Position numbers and translations under genes: made by a program
DNA from: Haematococcus lacustris
Taxonomy: Eukaryota > Chlorophyta > Chlorophyceae > Chlamydomonadales > Haematococcaceae
Length of the DNA: 64,000 nt
Assembly (NCBI GenBank): GCA_030144725.1
Contig: JASKMD010000005.1
Span: forward strand, 2,597,476-2,661,475
Direction: 5' to 3'
The notes under the pieces: model-generated
What the model was told of the DNA's origin: nothing
What the model saw: only the letters and a program-made list of their open reading frames with translations
Database searches by the model: none
In this document: one piece after another, positions 52,675 to 64,000 of the stretch
How positions within the stretch are numbered: position 1 is the stretch's first letter
Layout: each line of letters begins with the position of its first letter

Positions 52675-52685
52675 CACCAGTGTCA
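52675..52685. repeat. Target-site duplication, right
   Basis: Second copy of CACCAGTGTCA; see 48896-48906. Confidence 0.75.
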
Positions 52686-53269
52686 CACAGGTTGCGGGGT
52701 ACCCATCACACTGGTAAGCAGTGCTCATGGAACACAAGGCAAGGTTGCAGGAGGGACACGCAAGCAGACCGACTGAATGATTTGAATGGTTCGCTCGCGT
52801 GTGTCTGTGTCTAATGTCTTCGGTGACGGGATGCATGGCACTACGCCATGAATCAGGGGCCGTACACGCCTCCAGCAAGGTCGCTCTCAAATCAAACCTT
52901 CCTCTTCACGTCTTTCACCTTAATACGTCCCCTGCCTGCTGACGGCTCGAGGGTTGAGAAGAAAATCAAACAAAAGCTTTCTGCCCAGTATTGCTAGCTG
53001 TGACAACCAACTCAGTCACTCAGTCAGCACGCAAGCGACTTCAGTCAAGGTCAGTATCAATCCTAAACAACCAATAACCTGTAGCGGGACAGCCAGCTCC
53101 CCCCCTGCCCTCCCAACGGGTGCGACTACTACCGTGTTCCAGGCTGTCAACTGACTCAGCTGTCAACTGACTCAGCTGTCAACCACCTAACCCAACACCC
53201 AGCAAGCTCTGTTTGGCGGCCCCCAGCTGGGTCAATGCCGGTCCGAGCCTGCACCCCAGAGCAGGTTCC
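52686..53269. other. 3' region of the WD40 gene
   Basis: No gene recognised. At about 53143-53182 there are 2.5 tandem copies of the 16-mer CTGTCAACTGACTCAG. Confidence 0.45.
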
Positions 53270-53618
53270 CTACCCCGCTGCTGCTGTGAGCCATGCATGC
53301 ACCTCGCCCTGCTGGTCGCTCATGTACACCGTCCCCTGGCCGGCATCCACACTGGCACACAGGGCCACGCAGCGAACAGCTGACTGCCTGCCCACCAGCT
53401 GCACCCCCCCGACACAAGGCTGGGGGTGTGGGGGGGGGCTGGCTGCCTGGGCGCATGCTGTCGCACTTTCTGTCTCCCCAGCTGCCAGTGCGTCGAGATG
53501 GTGGCAGTCAGGGGGGGCACTGCACTGCTGTGGCTGCGGCTGCCCTGCCTGGCCGCCTACCTGCCACAAGCAGCCGGACCCATCCCCCCCCACACTCACG
53601 AACCTGACCCCCTGCCCG

Positions 53619-53655
<37 letters not shown>

Positions 53656-55971
53656 CCCCCGGTGGCTGGGCCGCTGCCAGGCAGGTGACAGGGGCGGCGT
53701 GCGCCTTGCTGAGCTGCAGCAGGCTGCCCTGCACCCCGGAAGAGGCGGCAGCAGCGGCCACGTCCCACACCGCCAGGCTGCCGTCCGCTGCGCCACTGGC
53801 GACCAGCAGGGGGGGGAGGGGGCAGGGGCGGCTGCTGTGCCCGGTGGCGCTGCCATTGGCGCTGGCTGCAGGGTGGTGGGCCCCACAGGGCTGTAGGGGG
53901 AGGGGGGGGCAGGGCTGTGAGGGCGGTCAGGGGGGCGCCATGGCCTGCTAGCACGGCCAAACACGCCCCCCCACCCTGCTGCTGCTGGGTTTGGGTCAGG
54001 GTGGCAGCAGCTGGGTCCCTGAGGGTGTCAGCAGCGCCAGCAGCAGCAGCTGGGCCGCCTCCATCGCCGCCACTGCCGCTGGCTGCTGCTGCCGGAGGGG
54101 GGCCAGCCAGGGGGGCTCCCAGCCACCACAGCCTCAGCGTCCAGTCCTCGCCCCCACTGAGCAGCAGCAGGCGCCCCCCCTTCGCCTCTTGGGGCCCCAG
54201 GCCCCCCCTCCTGCCGCCCCCCCCCCCCGCCCCCTCCCCCCCCTCCTCCCCCACCTCCAGGTGACTTGAGACCTGAGCCCCCACCCCCTGACCCCCCTGC
54301 TGCTGCTTGGCTTGCCCGCACGTGGCCATTAATGCCCTTGGCTGCCCAGGCGCCCAGGCCATTGCGCTGCTTCATCACCAGGGGAGCTTCAGCAGCGTTG
54401 GCCAGGCAGTTGGGGTGGTTGAGGTGGTGGTTGGGGTGGTTGGGTGGGTGCCAGGGTAGGGCCAGCAGCTGTGTGACTGCACCAGAGTGTCCAGGGAGGC
54501 AGTGCAGGGGCTGGGCCAGGCGCCGCAGGTCCCACACCTTGATGCTGCCGTCACGCCCCCCAGTGCAGGCCTGGGTCAGGGGGGGCAGAGGGGGGGGCGG
54601 GGGCAGATAGTTAGGTGGAGGGGGGGAGGGGCCGGGTGCAAGAGGGCAGCAAGAGAGGGGCCAGGGATAAGGGGGAGGGGGGGGGTGGGTCTCAGCCCCC
54701 TTTGTGGAGGTGAGGTTGAGGGCCAGCAGAACCCTTTCCTGCTCCTCCCCTGCCTGCCCCTGCCTGCTGCCGTCCCCCCCCCAGCTGATGGGGAGGCCGG
54801 TTGTCATGCTTCCCACCTCTCAGTACTCCCCCTCCCCCTCCCCCTCCCCCTAATCCCTTCCCACCCCTAACCCGAACCTCTCACTGCTGATGGGTAGGCT
54901 GCCCGTTGTCATGCCCCCCTGCTCCTCTCACTCCTTCCCTCACTCCTCTCCTCTGCACCCCCCGGGCCCACCTGCATGGCGCTGGCGTCCAGCACCAACG
55001 CCGTCACGCCGCCCTGTCCCGTGGCGATGGACTGGGCAGCCATGGTGGTGGCCCCACCCGGCCCTGCCCCGGCCAGCTGGGCGCGACCCGGCACCTCCCA
55101 CACCCTCAGGCAATCGTCCAGTGCCGCTGAGGCGACCAGGCAGGGGCTGCCGGGGCTGCCTGGGCAGTGGGGGAGGAGGGCCAGGCCGGTGACCAGCGCA
55201 GTGTGGCCTGCAGGAGGAGGGTGGGGAGGGGGGGGGAGCAGGGGGAGGGGGAGCTAGGCAGGGAAGAGGGGGAGGGGGAGGGGGAGCAGCAGGGTTTCAT
55301 GAGGTGGGGAGGGGAAGGGGACAGAGGCGCGATGGAGGGAGGGAGGGGGGTAGGGGTGAGGGGACAGAGGTGCAGGGCAGCAATGGAGGGCAGGCAGGGG
55401 TTTGGGGTAGACACTGTCACCAGCTCACGCCTGCCTGACCCCAGGCCCCTTCCGCCGTTGTGCCTCCGCCCCCTCCCCTCATACACACCTCATGAAACCT
55501 TGCTGCTCCCCCCCTTCCTCCCCCTCCCCCTCCCCCTCCCCCTCCCCAAATCCCTCCCCCTCCCCTGCTAACCTGGCACCAGCCGAGCCAAAGGTCGCCC
55601 TGCGCTGACATCCAGCAGCGTCACCGAATGCACTGGGGGCGCCCCCCCTGCCTGCCAGCTGGCCCCGCCCCCCTTGCCCCCCATAGCAGCCACGGCCAGA
55701 TGAGCATCGTCCGACAAGCACAGCCGGTAGCATGGTGGGGGGCAGTGTGGCCCCCCTCTCCCCCCTCCTTTGCCATTCAGCTTGTAGCTGAATGACTCGG
55801 AGTGGGCGAGGGGGTGGGGGGGGGCCGGGGGGGTCTGGGTCAGGAACAGGGGCCGGGGGGGCGCGAGGGCGGCCTAGCCTGATGTGGCCCACTGCCAGCA
55901 GTCCTCCCTCCTGTGGCGGCAGCAGCACGGGGGCTGGGGGGTGGGGGGGGCAGCGTGTACAGTGGGGGAGG

Positions 55972-56018
<47 letters not shown>

Positions 56019-59000
56019 GCCTGGACCCTCCTCCTCCTCTATGCCTGTCCTCTGTGCCTGTCCTCTTGCCCCCCTCCCCTCCCTCCCCTCCTCTCCCCCT
56101 CCCCCCCACCTTCACCTTCACGGCCATGACCACCAAGCCTGACTCACTCCCCGCCACCAGCACCCGCCCCTGGCCAGCAGCCAGCGCAGTGACCGCCCTG
56201 TCCCCCCCGAGCCGCCCGCTGACCACGCTGCCGCCCCCCCTGCCCGCTGCCTTGCCCTGGAGGACCAGGGAGGGGCCAGGGCGCCTCAAAGGGTCAGGCG
56301 GGGGCGGCTGAAGCTCATCAGGGTGGCTGGGGCAGTGGGGGGAGGACTGCTGCTGCTGCTGCTGCTGCTCCACGTCCTGCTGCTGCTTCAGGTCCTGCTG
56401 GGCGCAGGCTAGCCAGCTGGTGAGGTGAGGTGAGAGGCCTAGGGGCACGGCTGCACTGCCCTGCTCTGGTGGGGGGGGGTGGGGGGGGTGGAGGGCAGCA
56501 GGGGCACCCTCCAGGTGGGGGGGTTGTGCATGGGCCTGCAGCATGGCAAAGGGGGATGCAGGCGCATGTGCCCGCCGCCCCCCCTCCCCCTTGCCACTGC
56601 CCCTGCCCCCCCCTGGGCCCGCTGCTGCTGCTGCTCCCACGCGACCCTCCCCCTCAAGCTTCATGACCATCAGCTCGACCAGGCGCTGCACCACTGTGCC
56701 AGCGGGGGCCCCCTTAGCCCTCCCCCCTTCATCAGGGACGGCCCAGCTGGCTGACTTGCTCAACATGGCAGCACCCGGTGGCTCCGGCCTGCCCCCTCCC
56801 TGACCCCCCCTCCCCTCCCTGCCCCCCTCCCCCTGCCCTGGCCCTGGCCCTGCCCTGCCCCCGCTGCCAGGTCTGCTGCTCAAGGCAGACGCAGCGGAGG
56901 CCCAGGGGGAGGGGGAGGGGCGGGGGCAGGGGGCATGGACCATGCTGCTGCTGCTGCTGGGTGCGGGCCGGGTGGGGCGGGCAGGGTGCAGTGAGGGGGA
57001 GGGGGCAGCAGAGGGCGAGGCGGGGGGAGGGGGGCTGGCGCCTGGGCTGATGCCTGCAGCGAGCAGCCTGGCCACCATGAGCTGTACTAGTTGGGAGCGT
57101 GGTGTGGGTGGGATGACTGGGCCCCCCCCTGCTGCTGCTGCTGCTCCCCCCCCTGCTGCCCTTATTACCTTTGCTGCTGCCCCGACCTCTGCTGCCCCTG
57201 CCGCCCTTGCTGCCCCTGCTGACCCTGCTGCTGCTGCCCCTGCTGCTGCTGCCCCTTCCCCTGCCCCCCCTGCTGCCCCTGCCGCTGCTGCTGCCCCTGC
57301 TGCAGGGGCCTGGACCCCCTGTGAGGGTGGGCTGGCCGCTGCCAGCCTGGCTGCCCACCACTCCCTGACTGAGGCTGGGCTGGGCAGGGTCATGTTGTGC
57401 GCTGCCGCAAGCAGCTGCAGCTCGGCCTTGCCGCTGGGCTGGGGGGGAGGGGGGGCGGCAGGGGGGGAGGCTGGGCTGCTGCTGGGCGGGCGCAGCTGCT
57501 GGTGGCGGGCGGCTGCAGCAGCAGCGGCAGCGCTACGGGCAGCGGGCTGGGTCAACCAGGCAGCAGCCGTGGGGGAGGCAGGGGGGCTGGGGGCTGAGTC
57601 AGGAGCTGCTGCTGCTGCTGCTGCTGCCGCAGTGGGCCCTTGACCAGCAGTGCTGCTGGGGGCAGCAGACGCTGCCTTGCTGCTTTGCTCAGGTGTGGTG
57701 CAGGTGGTCAGCTGGGCAGCAGCATCAGCAGGGCTGGGGGGCGCTGGGGAGGGGGGCGCCATGGGCCAGTGCATGGAGGCCCCCCCTGACTGCCCACCAG
57801 CTAGTGCCTGCTGCTGGGGGGGAAGCCTGGCCGGGCTCCAGCCAGCTGCCTTGGTCGAGGTGGTTGTGATTGTGGTGGTTGAGGTGGTTGGAGTAGTTTG
57901 GTCAGTTACTACTGTGGGGGGTCTAGCCGGTTTGCTAGTGTTCGAGACCGCTGCCCCTGCCTTGAGCACGCGGCTAGGGCTGCCCCTGGCTGCTGCTTTC
58001 CCCCCCAGCCCCCCCATCGTGGCCAGAGCCACCTCCCTCACCACCACCTGCTGCTGCTGCTGCTGCTGCTGGGGGGGGGCAGAGGCCAGCTGCGTCCGCT
58101 GTGCCCAGCTGTGCCGTGTGCTGGACACCACCCCCAGCAGCCCAGCAGCCAGGGTCGAGGCAGTCGAGCTGTCCAGGCCCGTGCTGACCCCGCTGCCACC
58201 GCCACCCTCCTTCCCCAAGCCAGCTGCCTGGACACTCCCTGCCGGTGCAGAGGCCACCTGGGGGGGGGCAGCAGCAGCAGCAGCGGCAGCAGCAGCAGCA
58301 GCAGTGGCCACCTTGGCAGCAGCGGCAGCAGCAGCAGCGGCCGTAGCGGCGGCCTTGGCGGCGGCGGGGCGCAAGCCCACCCAGTGAGGCCTAGCGGAGG
58401 TGAGGCTGGGAGTGCTGGCTCTGAGCTGTGGAGCAGTGTGGGCAGCCTTGGCCAGCAGCACCGGGGGGGTGGGGGAGGAGGAGGGGGGGGCTGCGCCAGG
58501 GCTTGGGCCAGGGCTGGGTTGCCTGATTTGGCTGCTGGCCGGGCGTGAGGTTGACAGCCACCAGGGGCTGGGGCTGTGCCATGCGCCGGGTCGTGCTGGT
58601 GGTGAGGAAGCTATGGGGAAGCTGGGGGTGGGGGCGGGGGGTGGGGCGGCAGGCGGTGCCAGGCTGTCAGGCCAGGGCCAAGGGGACAGGCGGGACTGCA
58701 ACCAAGCCAGAGACAGGGCCTGGGGGGCTGCTGCTGCTGCTGCTGGGGGGGGGCCAGCCGGCCATGCCGCCCCGGACCAAGCCTTAGCAAGCTGCCTCAG
58801 CACCTCCCCACCCCCCTGGCCTTCAGGGGGCTGCTGCTGCTGCTGCTGCTGCTGCTGGCCCCCAGCTGCTGCCAAGTGGGAGTAGGTGGCAGGGGGGAGG
58901 GGGGGGGGGGTGGAGCTGGTGGTGGGGGGCATGGGGTGGTGCAGCCAGGGGTCTAGCCAGCTGCTTGGTCTGGGCTGTTTGGGCAGCAGGGGGGAGGTGC

Positions 59001-62000
59001 GCAGGGCTGCCTGCAGCTGCAGTATGGCCCTGACATTGGGCAGGGCTGGGGCCAGAGCAGCAGGCAGGGGGGGGCAGCCCCCAGGCTCAGGACAGCCCCC
59101 CCCCCCAGCACGGCTCACCCACACCCCCTCCAGCAGCTCCTGCTCGTGCAGGGCCAGGTGCAGGGCAGTGCTGCTGAGCAGCTTCCAGGCAGCTTCCAGA
59201 GGCACCCCTAGGGCTACCAGCCAGCCGCCGGCCAGCAGGAGAGCTGCCTGGGTGTGGTCCAGGAAGGCCTGGTGGGCAGCCTGCAGCAGGGGGTGGGGGG
59301 GGGTGGCGGCTGGCCCAGGGCCCCAGGGGGGTCAGCTCCAGGCTGCGGCTGCGGCGCAGGACCCGCTGGGGCTCCGGGCCTGGGGGTCCTGCCCCCCCTT
59401 GGCCCCCCCCTGCTGCTTCATTTGCTCCTGCTGCCCTTGCTGCTGTCCCACCCCCCTCTCCTCCCCCTGCTGCTCCTCCTCCTGCTGCTGCTGCCCTACC
59501 CACCCCCTGTGCAGCAATAGCTGCTGCTGCTGCTCCAGCACCACTGGTCTGCCCCTCCCCCCCCCCTGCAGCCCCCCCGCCTGCCCCTCTGCCCGCCTCC
59601 CCCTCTTGCGCCCCACCACCACCCCCAGCCAGTCCATTGGCTGCCCCAGCCACAGGCCCCAGCAAAGCAGCCAGAGCAGCAGCTGGTGAGGGAATGGACT
59701 CGAACAGGCTGCCCAGCAGGCCGCACCACACCCAGCTGCTGTACAGGAGGGGCTGGAGGGCACCCAGCTGAGCCAGCATGCTCACCTGGCAGCCCCACCC
59801 ACTGCCGCCACCCCAGGGGGCCGCCCTCCCCCCGCCCCCCACACCTGCGACCCAACCCAGGGGAGTGGGGGTGACCGCCTGCCAGGCAGTGGCCGGTGAC
59901 GGCTGGGGGCCCTGGCTGGAGCAGGGCAGGCAGGGGGGGGAGCCCCCCCCCCCCTCCCCCTGCCTCAATAGCAGCTTGAACCCCCTTAAGACCCCCCCCT
60001 CCCCCCCCTGCCTGTGGTGCCGCTGGCAGGGCAGACAGGGGAGGGGTGCCCTCACAACCATGCGGAGGGCAAGGCTGACCTTCCTGACAGCAGGAGCTGC
60101 TGGACAGCGGCCCAGACCCCCTCTGAGACCCCGCCCCTACCCCTGTCCCTGCGGCCCTCACCCCTGCCCCTGCATCGCTCCCCTGCCAGCCCCCCCCCCC
60201 TGCCGCCCTGCCAGGCCCCCCCAGTGCTGCCCTGTGAGCCCACCAGGCGGCTGGCCAGCTGCAGCACCTGCACCAGGCTGCCCCAGTCCTCAGCTTCCAC
60301 GCAGCTTCCCACGCACGCGTCCAGGAACTCCAGCACCAGGCCAAACGCCAGCGGGGTCAAGCTGCGCCGCTGACTGCGACCCAGGCCGGGGGGAGGGCGG
60401 GCCCCCGCCCCTGACCCCATCGCCCCCTCCTCCTGCGGGGTCTCACCCCCCGCCTGGCCCCCCGCCTGGCCTGCGCCTGCGCCCCCGGCCCTCGCCGCCC
60501 CCCCTCCAGCACGCGCTGCCTCCACCTCCCCCAGCAGCGGCGCCAGCAGGAAGCAGGCCTTGCCAGGCAGCTGCAGGCGCAGCAGGCTGCGGGCAAGGCG
60601 CACGGCCCTCACCCCCCCTGCCTCTAACACAGCCAGGGGGGTGGGGGGGCTGCTGTGGGGGTCAGGGGAGGGGGGCCCAGCTCCTGGGGCGCCAAGGGGG
60701 GAGGAGCGGGGGGGCAGGCGGTTGAGGTGGTTGGTGGGGTGGCGGGGGGGGCTGCCATGGGGGCGAGGTGGGCTGCGGGGTGGGCTGCGGTTAGTAGTGT
60801 GGGCAGTGAGGGTGATAGGGGTAGGGGGGGGAGGGGGCCGACCCAGGGCTGAGGGGCTGAGGGGCCTGGCTGGGTTGGCTGGGGGAGGGGGGGGACGACC
60901 CTGGTCACCCAGGTGGGGGGGAGGGGGGGAGGGGGTGGCTGGGTGCAGCCAGGGGGGTGGGGGCCGGGGGGCAGCAGCAGGGGCGATGTGGGCAGCAGCA
61001 GGGGCTGTGTGGCTGGGGCTGCCTGTCTTGAGGCTGAGGGCCAACCCTACAGCTGCTGCAGCCGCAGTGGCCGCAGTGCTGGGGGCGGTGCTGGTGGCAG
61101 CAGGGGGGGGCCAGAGGGGCAGGGCTGGTGGACTCGGTGCCTGGCTGTTGAATGGTGTCACGGCGGGGGGGGCATCAGGGGGGGCATCAGGGGGGGCAGG
61201 GGCGGGTGAGGCGGAGGGGGAGGGGGTGGCCTGTGTGGTGGCAGTGGCTGTGCTGCTGCTGCCCTGGGTCAGGTCTGGGTGCAGGCAGTGGCGCAGCACA
61301 AGGCTCTGCAGCTGCAGCAGCTCAGCCACAGCCTCATAGGTGGCTCGGTCCGCCTGCATCATCACACCAGTCAGTTAGTTAGTCAATTAGTTGGTTAGTA
61401 AATTAGTTAGTAAGTCAGTCAGGTAAGTGCGCCAAGCAGACTGGCCCCTTCCCGACCCCTTACCCCCAACCACCTTCCCGGCCCCTGACCTTCCGCCCAC
61501 CCTCCCGACCCTGTCAGCTTCTGACCACCTTCCTGTCCCCCCCCACCTTCCGACCACCTTCCACCCTGGCCGTGGCCCAGGCGTTGCCGGCGTGGCTGTC
61601 TGCCTGGCTGTCGCCCCATGGTGCAGGGCGGCGGGAGGGGGAGGGGCGGTAGGGGTCCCCCAGCAGACCCAGGCCCAGGGCGGGAATAGTCTTGGAGTCG
61701 GAGCTGGTGGTGCGGCGGTGGTGTCTGCAGCCAGGCCAGGCCAGGCCAGGCCAGGCAACCAGCTGGTCAGTGGGTCAACTGCTTGGTTGTTTGCATGGGC
61801 TCCCCCTCTCCCCCTCTCCTCACCCCCCTCCCCTTTTCCGCCTCTCCCCCCCTGCCCCTCTCCCCCCTGCCCCTCTCCCGCCCTCCCCCTCTCCCCCCTC
61901 CCCCTCTCCCCTCCCCCTCCCCCCCAGCCCCCACCCCCTCCTCACCTGGGGCTGGCCACCTGCATGGGCACTTCCAAGGACACCTGCCGCCTGCGCCTGG

Positions 62001-63988
62001 GTGATGCCGGCAGGGCCCCCGCCCTGGAGGAAGCTGCCAGGAAGGTGGTGCGGCCATCTGCCCCGCCGGCGTCAGCACCGCCCGGACTGCTCCGCCGCAC
62101 TGCCTGGCCCACGCTGGGCAGGGGGGCAGGGGGCAGGGGCCAGTCAGGGAGGGGGGGGCCGGGGGCTGACCCCCGGGGGGGGGGGCCCTCCGCTGCTTGT
62201 GTGGGGGGGGTGGCCACCCTGATGCGTAGTGAGGGGGAGGTCAGGGTCGGGGGGGGGGCGGGGCGGGTGTCAGCCACGCCCGCTGGGGGCTTGTTGGGAG
62301 AGGGGGAGGGTGGGGGGGGCGTGGTGGTGGCGGCAGTGTTGGTGGGGGGGCGAGGAGGGGGGGGGAGGGGTGGCCGGGCAGCAGCAGGGTGGGGGGAGGG
62401 CATGTCAGCTGGTGGGGGGGAAGGGAGGGTGATGGCGGGCTTGAGCTCCTGGCGCAGTCAAGGTCAGGCAGCAGGGCAGCAGGCTGGTGGGAGTGAGGGG
62501 GGGGGGGCAGGGGGGGGGGGGGGGGTTAGGCACAGGGAGCTGTGTCAAGGTCCTGGGGAGTGGGGGGAGGGGGGAGGAGCCTGTACATGGCAAATCTACG
62601 CAGGGGGGGGGGGGGCTGGCTTCAGCAGGCGGTCAGGGGTGCGCTGCTAATGACGGGAGGGTGGACATAAAGATGCCAGTGTGACGCCAGTGTGACACTG
62701 TTGTGATGCCAGTGTGACGCTAGTGTGATGCCAGCTCCAGCACGCTCTCACCCCTGGTCCCCACCCCCCTGCTCCCCTCCCCGCCCCCCCCCTCACCTCC
62801 AGTGGTGCCGGCCTGACTGCCGCCGGCCTGACCCTCCTGCCCCTCAGCAGCAGCCGGGATGCTTCCTGGCCCATGGCCCTGCCCCCCCCACAGGCGCTGC
62901 ACCGCCCCCCCCCTGCCTTGCCGCTGCCACGGGGGGTGATGCCAGCGCAGGGCGGCAGGCTGCTCCGGGGCTGTGTGGCGGCAGGGGGGGCGGGGGGCTG
63001 ACAGCTGGCGGGGCGGGCTCCTGGGAGGAGGGGGGGGTGGCAGGGGGCAGCGCAGCCAGTGAAGGCGTCACAGGCCGGCAGCAGCCCGGCTTCACACAGG
63101 CTGAGGGGGGGGAAGCGCCTGCAGGGAGGGGAGGGAGGAGCGAGGGGGGGGGCAGGGGCACATGGGGGGGCCTGGGGCTGCCTGGGTAGGGTGAGCCCTA
63201 GGCTGGGGTGCCCCAGCCTCCAGGCCCCTCCCTCCCTCCCTCCTCCTGGGTGGCCATTGATGGTGCTTATGTCAGGGTTGTGAGGGCAGGCGGCAGGGGG
63301 GGCAGGTGGCAGGGGGGGGCAGGCGGCAGGGGGGGGCAGGCAGGGTCCCGGCAGCCCAGCTTCGACTGGCACCTCACCTGAAGGGTGGGGGTAGGTCTGG
63401 GTGCAGCATGGCCGGGGGGCAGGCCTCCACTACCAGGTCAGGCTGCTGGCTGCCCCCCCTGCTGCTCCCCCCCTGCCCCCACACCTTGCCGCCCTGTCTG
63501 CCTGCTCCCCCTACAACACCATCACCTACACCACCTGTACAAGCGGCGTTGGCGCCCTCCCCCCCCCGCCCGCCACCCCCCCCCGCCAGGGGCAGCAGCA
63601 GCAGCAGCAGCAGTGGTCCAGCGTGGGGGCTGCTTAAGCCCTGGTGGCCCCCCCCCTCCTGCCCCTGGCGCCCCCTCCCCCCCCTGCCCCCCCTCAGCTT
63701 GCTGCAGGGCCAGGCAGGCAGCGGCAAACCAGGCATAGGGTCCGGCAAGGCCAGCGGCAGCGCAGCCCAGCCCCCAGCTGCCCAGGCTGCTGCGTGTCTC
63801 AATGCTGCTGCTGCTGCTGGGGGGGGCCCGGCCAGGCGTGCAGGGGGGGCCGCCAGCAGGCAGCTCCTCAGAGGCCCCTCTGGGGGGAAGCTGCTGCTGC
63901 AGGTCAGCTGCTTCAGCTCGGCAGGCAAGGCCAGTGGCGGCAGCAGCAGGGCCGGCAGCTGGGAGGGGGGTGGCGGCCTCAGGACTGA
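53270..63988 (-). CDS. Very large protein with C-terminal WD40 repeats (5' end beyond window)
   Basis: The clear exons are C-terminal. Last exon 53865-53270 has LLVASGAADGSLAVWDVA, VRFVSVGGDGSGCLWQ and TVYMSDQQGEVHAWL. Earlier exons give LLLLSGGEDWTLRLWW (about 54160), TGGRDGSIKVWDLRRL (exon start 54570), VASAALDDCLRVWEVPGR (55207-54972, acceptor GCAG) and YRLCLSDDAHLAVAAMGG (about 55730): at least six WD40-type blades. Upstream, 59205-55840 is open for 1,121 codons in one minus frame and is extremely Ala/Pro/Ser/Gln-rich, with WD-like VLVAGSESGLVVMAVKV at its end. Further upstream, helical segments appear: ALLLAGGWLVALGVPLEAAW (about 59230), LVLEFLDACVGSCVEAEDW (about 60310), LLRLQLPGKACFLLAPLLGE (about 60560), MQADRATYEAVAELLQL (about 61350). 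Exon boundaries upstream of 55.2 kb are uncertain. It could be a trafficking or DENN-WD40 (SCD1-like) protein, but no diagnostic domain is inside the window. Confidence 0.6.
55973..56016. repeat. CAG trinucleotide repeat in the WD40 gene
   Basis: About 13 CAG units on the plus strand, read as Ala or Leu codons on the gene's strand depending on frame. Several shorter CAG/CTG runs recur through 53.6-59.6 kb and encode polyAla or polyGln. Confidence 0.9.
61366..61426. repeat. Degenerate TTAG/TCAG tetranucleotide repeat
   Basis: AGTCAGTTAGTTAGTCAATT and similar. An AT-rich island within otherwise very GC-rich DNA, in a presumed intron of the WD40 gene. Confidence 0.7.
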
Positions 63989-64000
63989 GACTGAGGTCAG

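Larger units (their letters stand above)
48907..52678 (-). mobile_element. hAT-like DNA transposon, ~3.77 kb, near-complete
   Basis: The left end GGCGTTCCCAAC and the reverse complement of the right end, GGTGTTCCCAAC, match at 11 of 12 positions. Both sides are flanked by AGTGTCA. Inside is a two-exon minus-strand transposase gene (51821-49365) and about 850 bp of right-end sequence with a small plus-strand frame. Two degraded relatives with the same ends occur at 24398-25800 and 25820-27802. hAT elements typically duplicate 8 bp; here 7 or 8 bp are consistent. It lies between the convergent 3' ends of the kinase and WD40 genes and disrupts neither. Confidence 0.8.

Overview
This is a nuclear window from an intron-rich, GC-rich eukaryote, most likely a green alga (Chlorophyta, probably a Chlamydomonadales-type genome). 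The grounds are genes with many short exons and GT-AG introns (two GC-AG), a nuclear-pore basket protein and a mitochondrial ribosomal protein, a TGTAA polyadenylation-type signal after one gene, abundant CAG/CTG and G-rich microsatellites, and Ty3/gypsy, hAT-like, pogo-like and CACTA-like transposon debris. Species cannot be fixed from the sequence. Two 500-N gaps (6852-7351 and 28125-28624) mark it as a scaffolded assembly. There is no sign of bacterial operons, CRISPR or phage.

Layout. 1-14.5 kb is repeat territory: a decayed Ty3/gypsy gag-protease on the minus strand split by a 430-bp GTGGGA array; two near-identical copies of a >4-kb block (dead reverse transcriptase and RNase H, a TTG-rich tract, then a 37-bp minisatellite) on either side of the first gap; then a 2.1-kb tandem duplication with a visible junction. 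14.5-18.5 kb is AT-richer and holds a decayed pogo/Tc1-type transposase. 18.5-22.6 kb holds a poorly resolved minus-strand gene that ends in a WHEP-like domain; it diverges from a compact plus-strand gene for a Mrp10/CHCHD1-type mitoribosomal protein (mS37). 24.4-27.8 kb contains two tandem decayed copies of a hAT-like transposon family, one carrying a foldback CACTA-like MITE with a clear empty-site counterpart.

28.6-39.9 kb is the N-terminal ~1,040 residues of a TPR/NUA/Mlp-type nuclear basket protein (minus strand, 21 exons in consistent phase, running into the second gap). It diverges at 39.9-40.0 kb from a 9-exon plus-strand gene for a predicted organelle-targeted protein of unknown function. 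Next come a casein-kinase-1-clan protein kinase (45.4-48.2 kb, plus), a nearly complete hAT-like transposon with terminal inverted repeats and target-site duplication (48.9-52.7 kb), and a very large minus-strand gene with C-terminal WD40 repeats (53.3 kb to beyond the window end). The transposon sits between the convergent 3' ends of the kinase and WD40 genes.

The cellular genes are not obviously connected functionally. The most informative material is the transposon history: one full hAT-like copy, two degraded tandem relatives that keep a second short reading frame, a nested MITE, and a short dispersed repeat that recurs in and beside the mobile elements.
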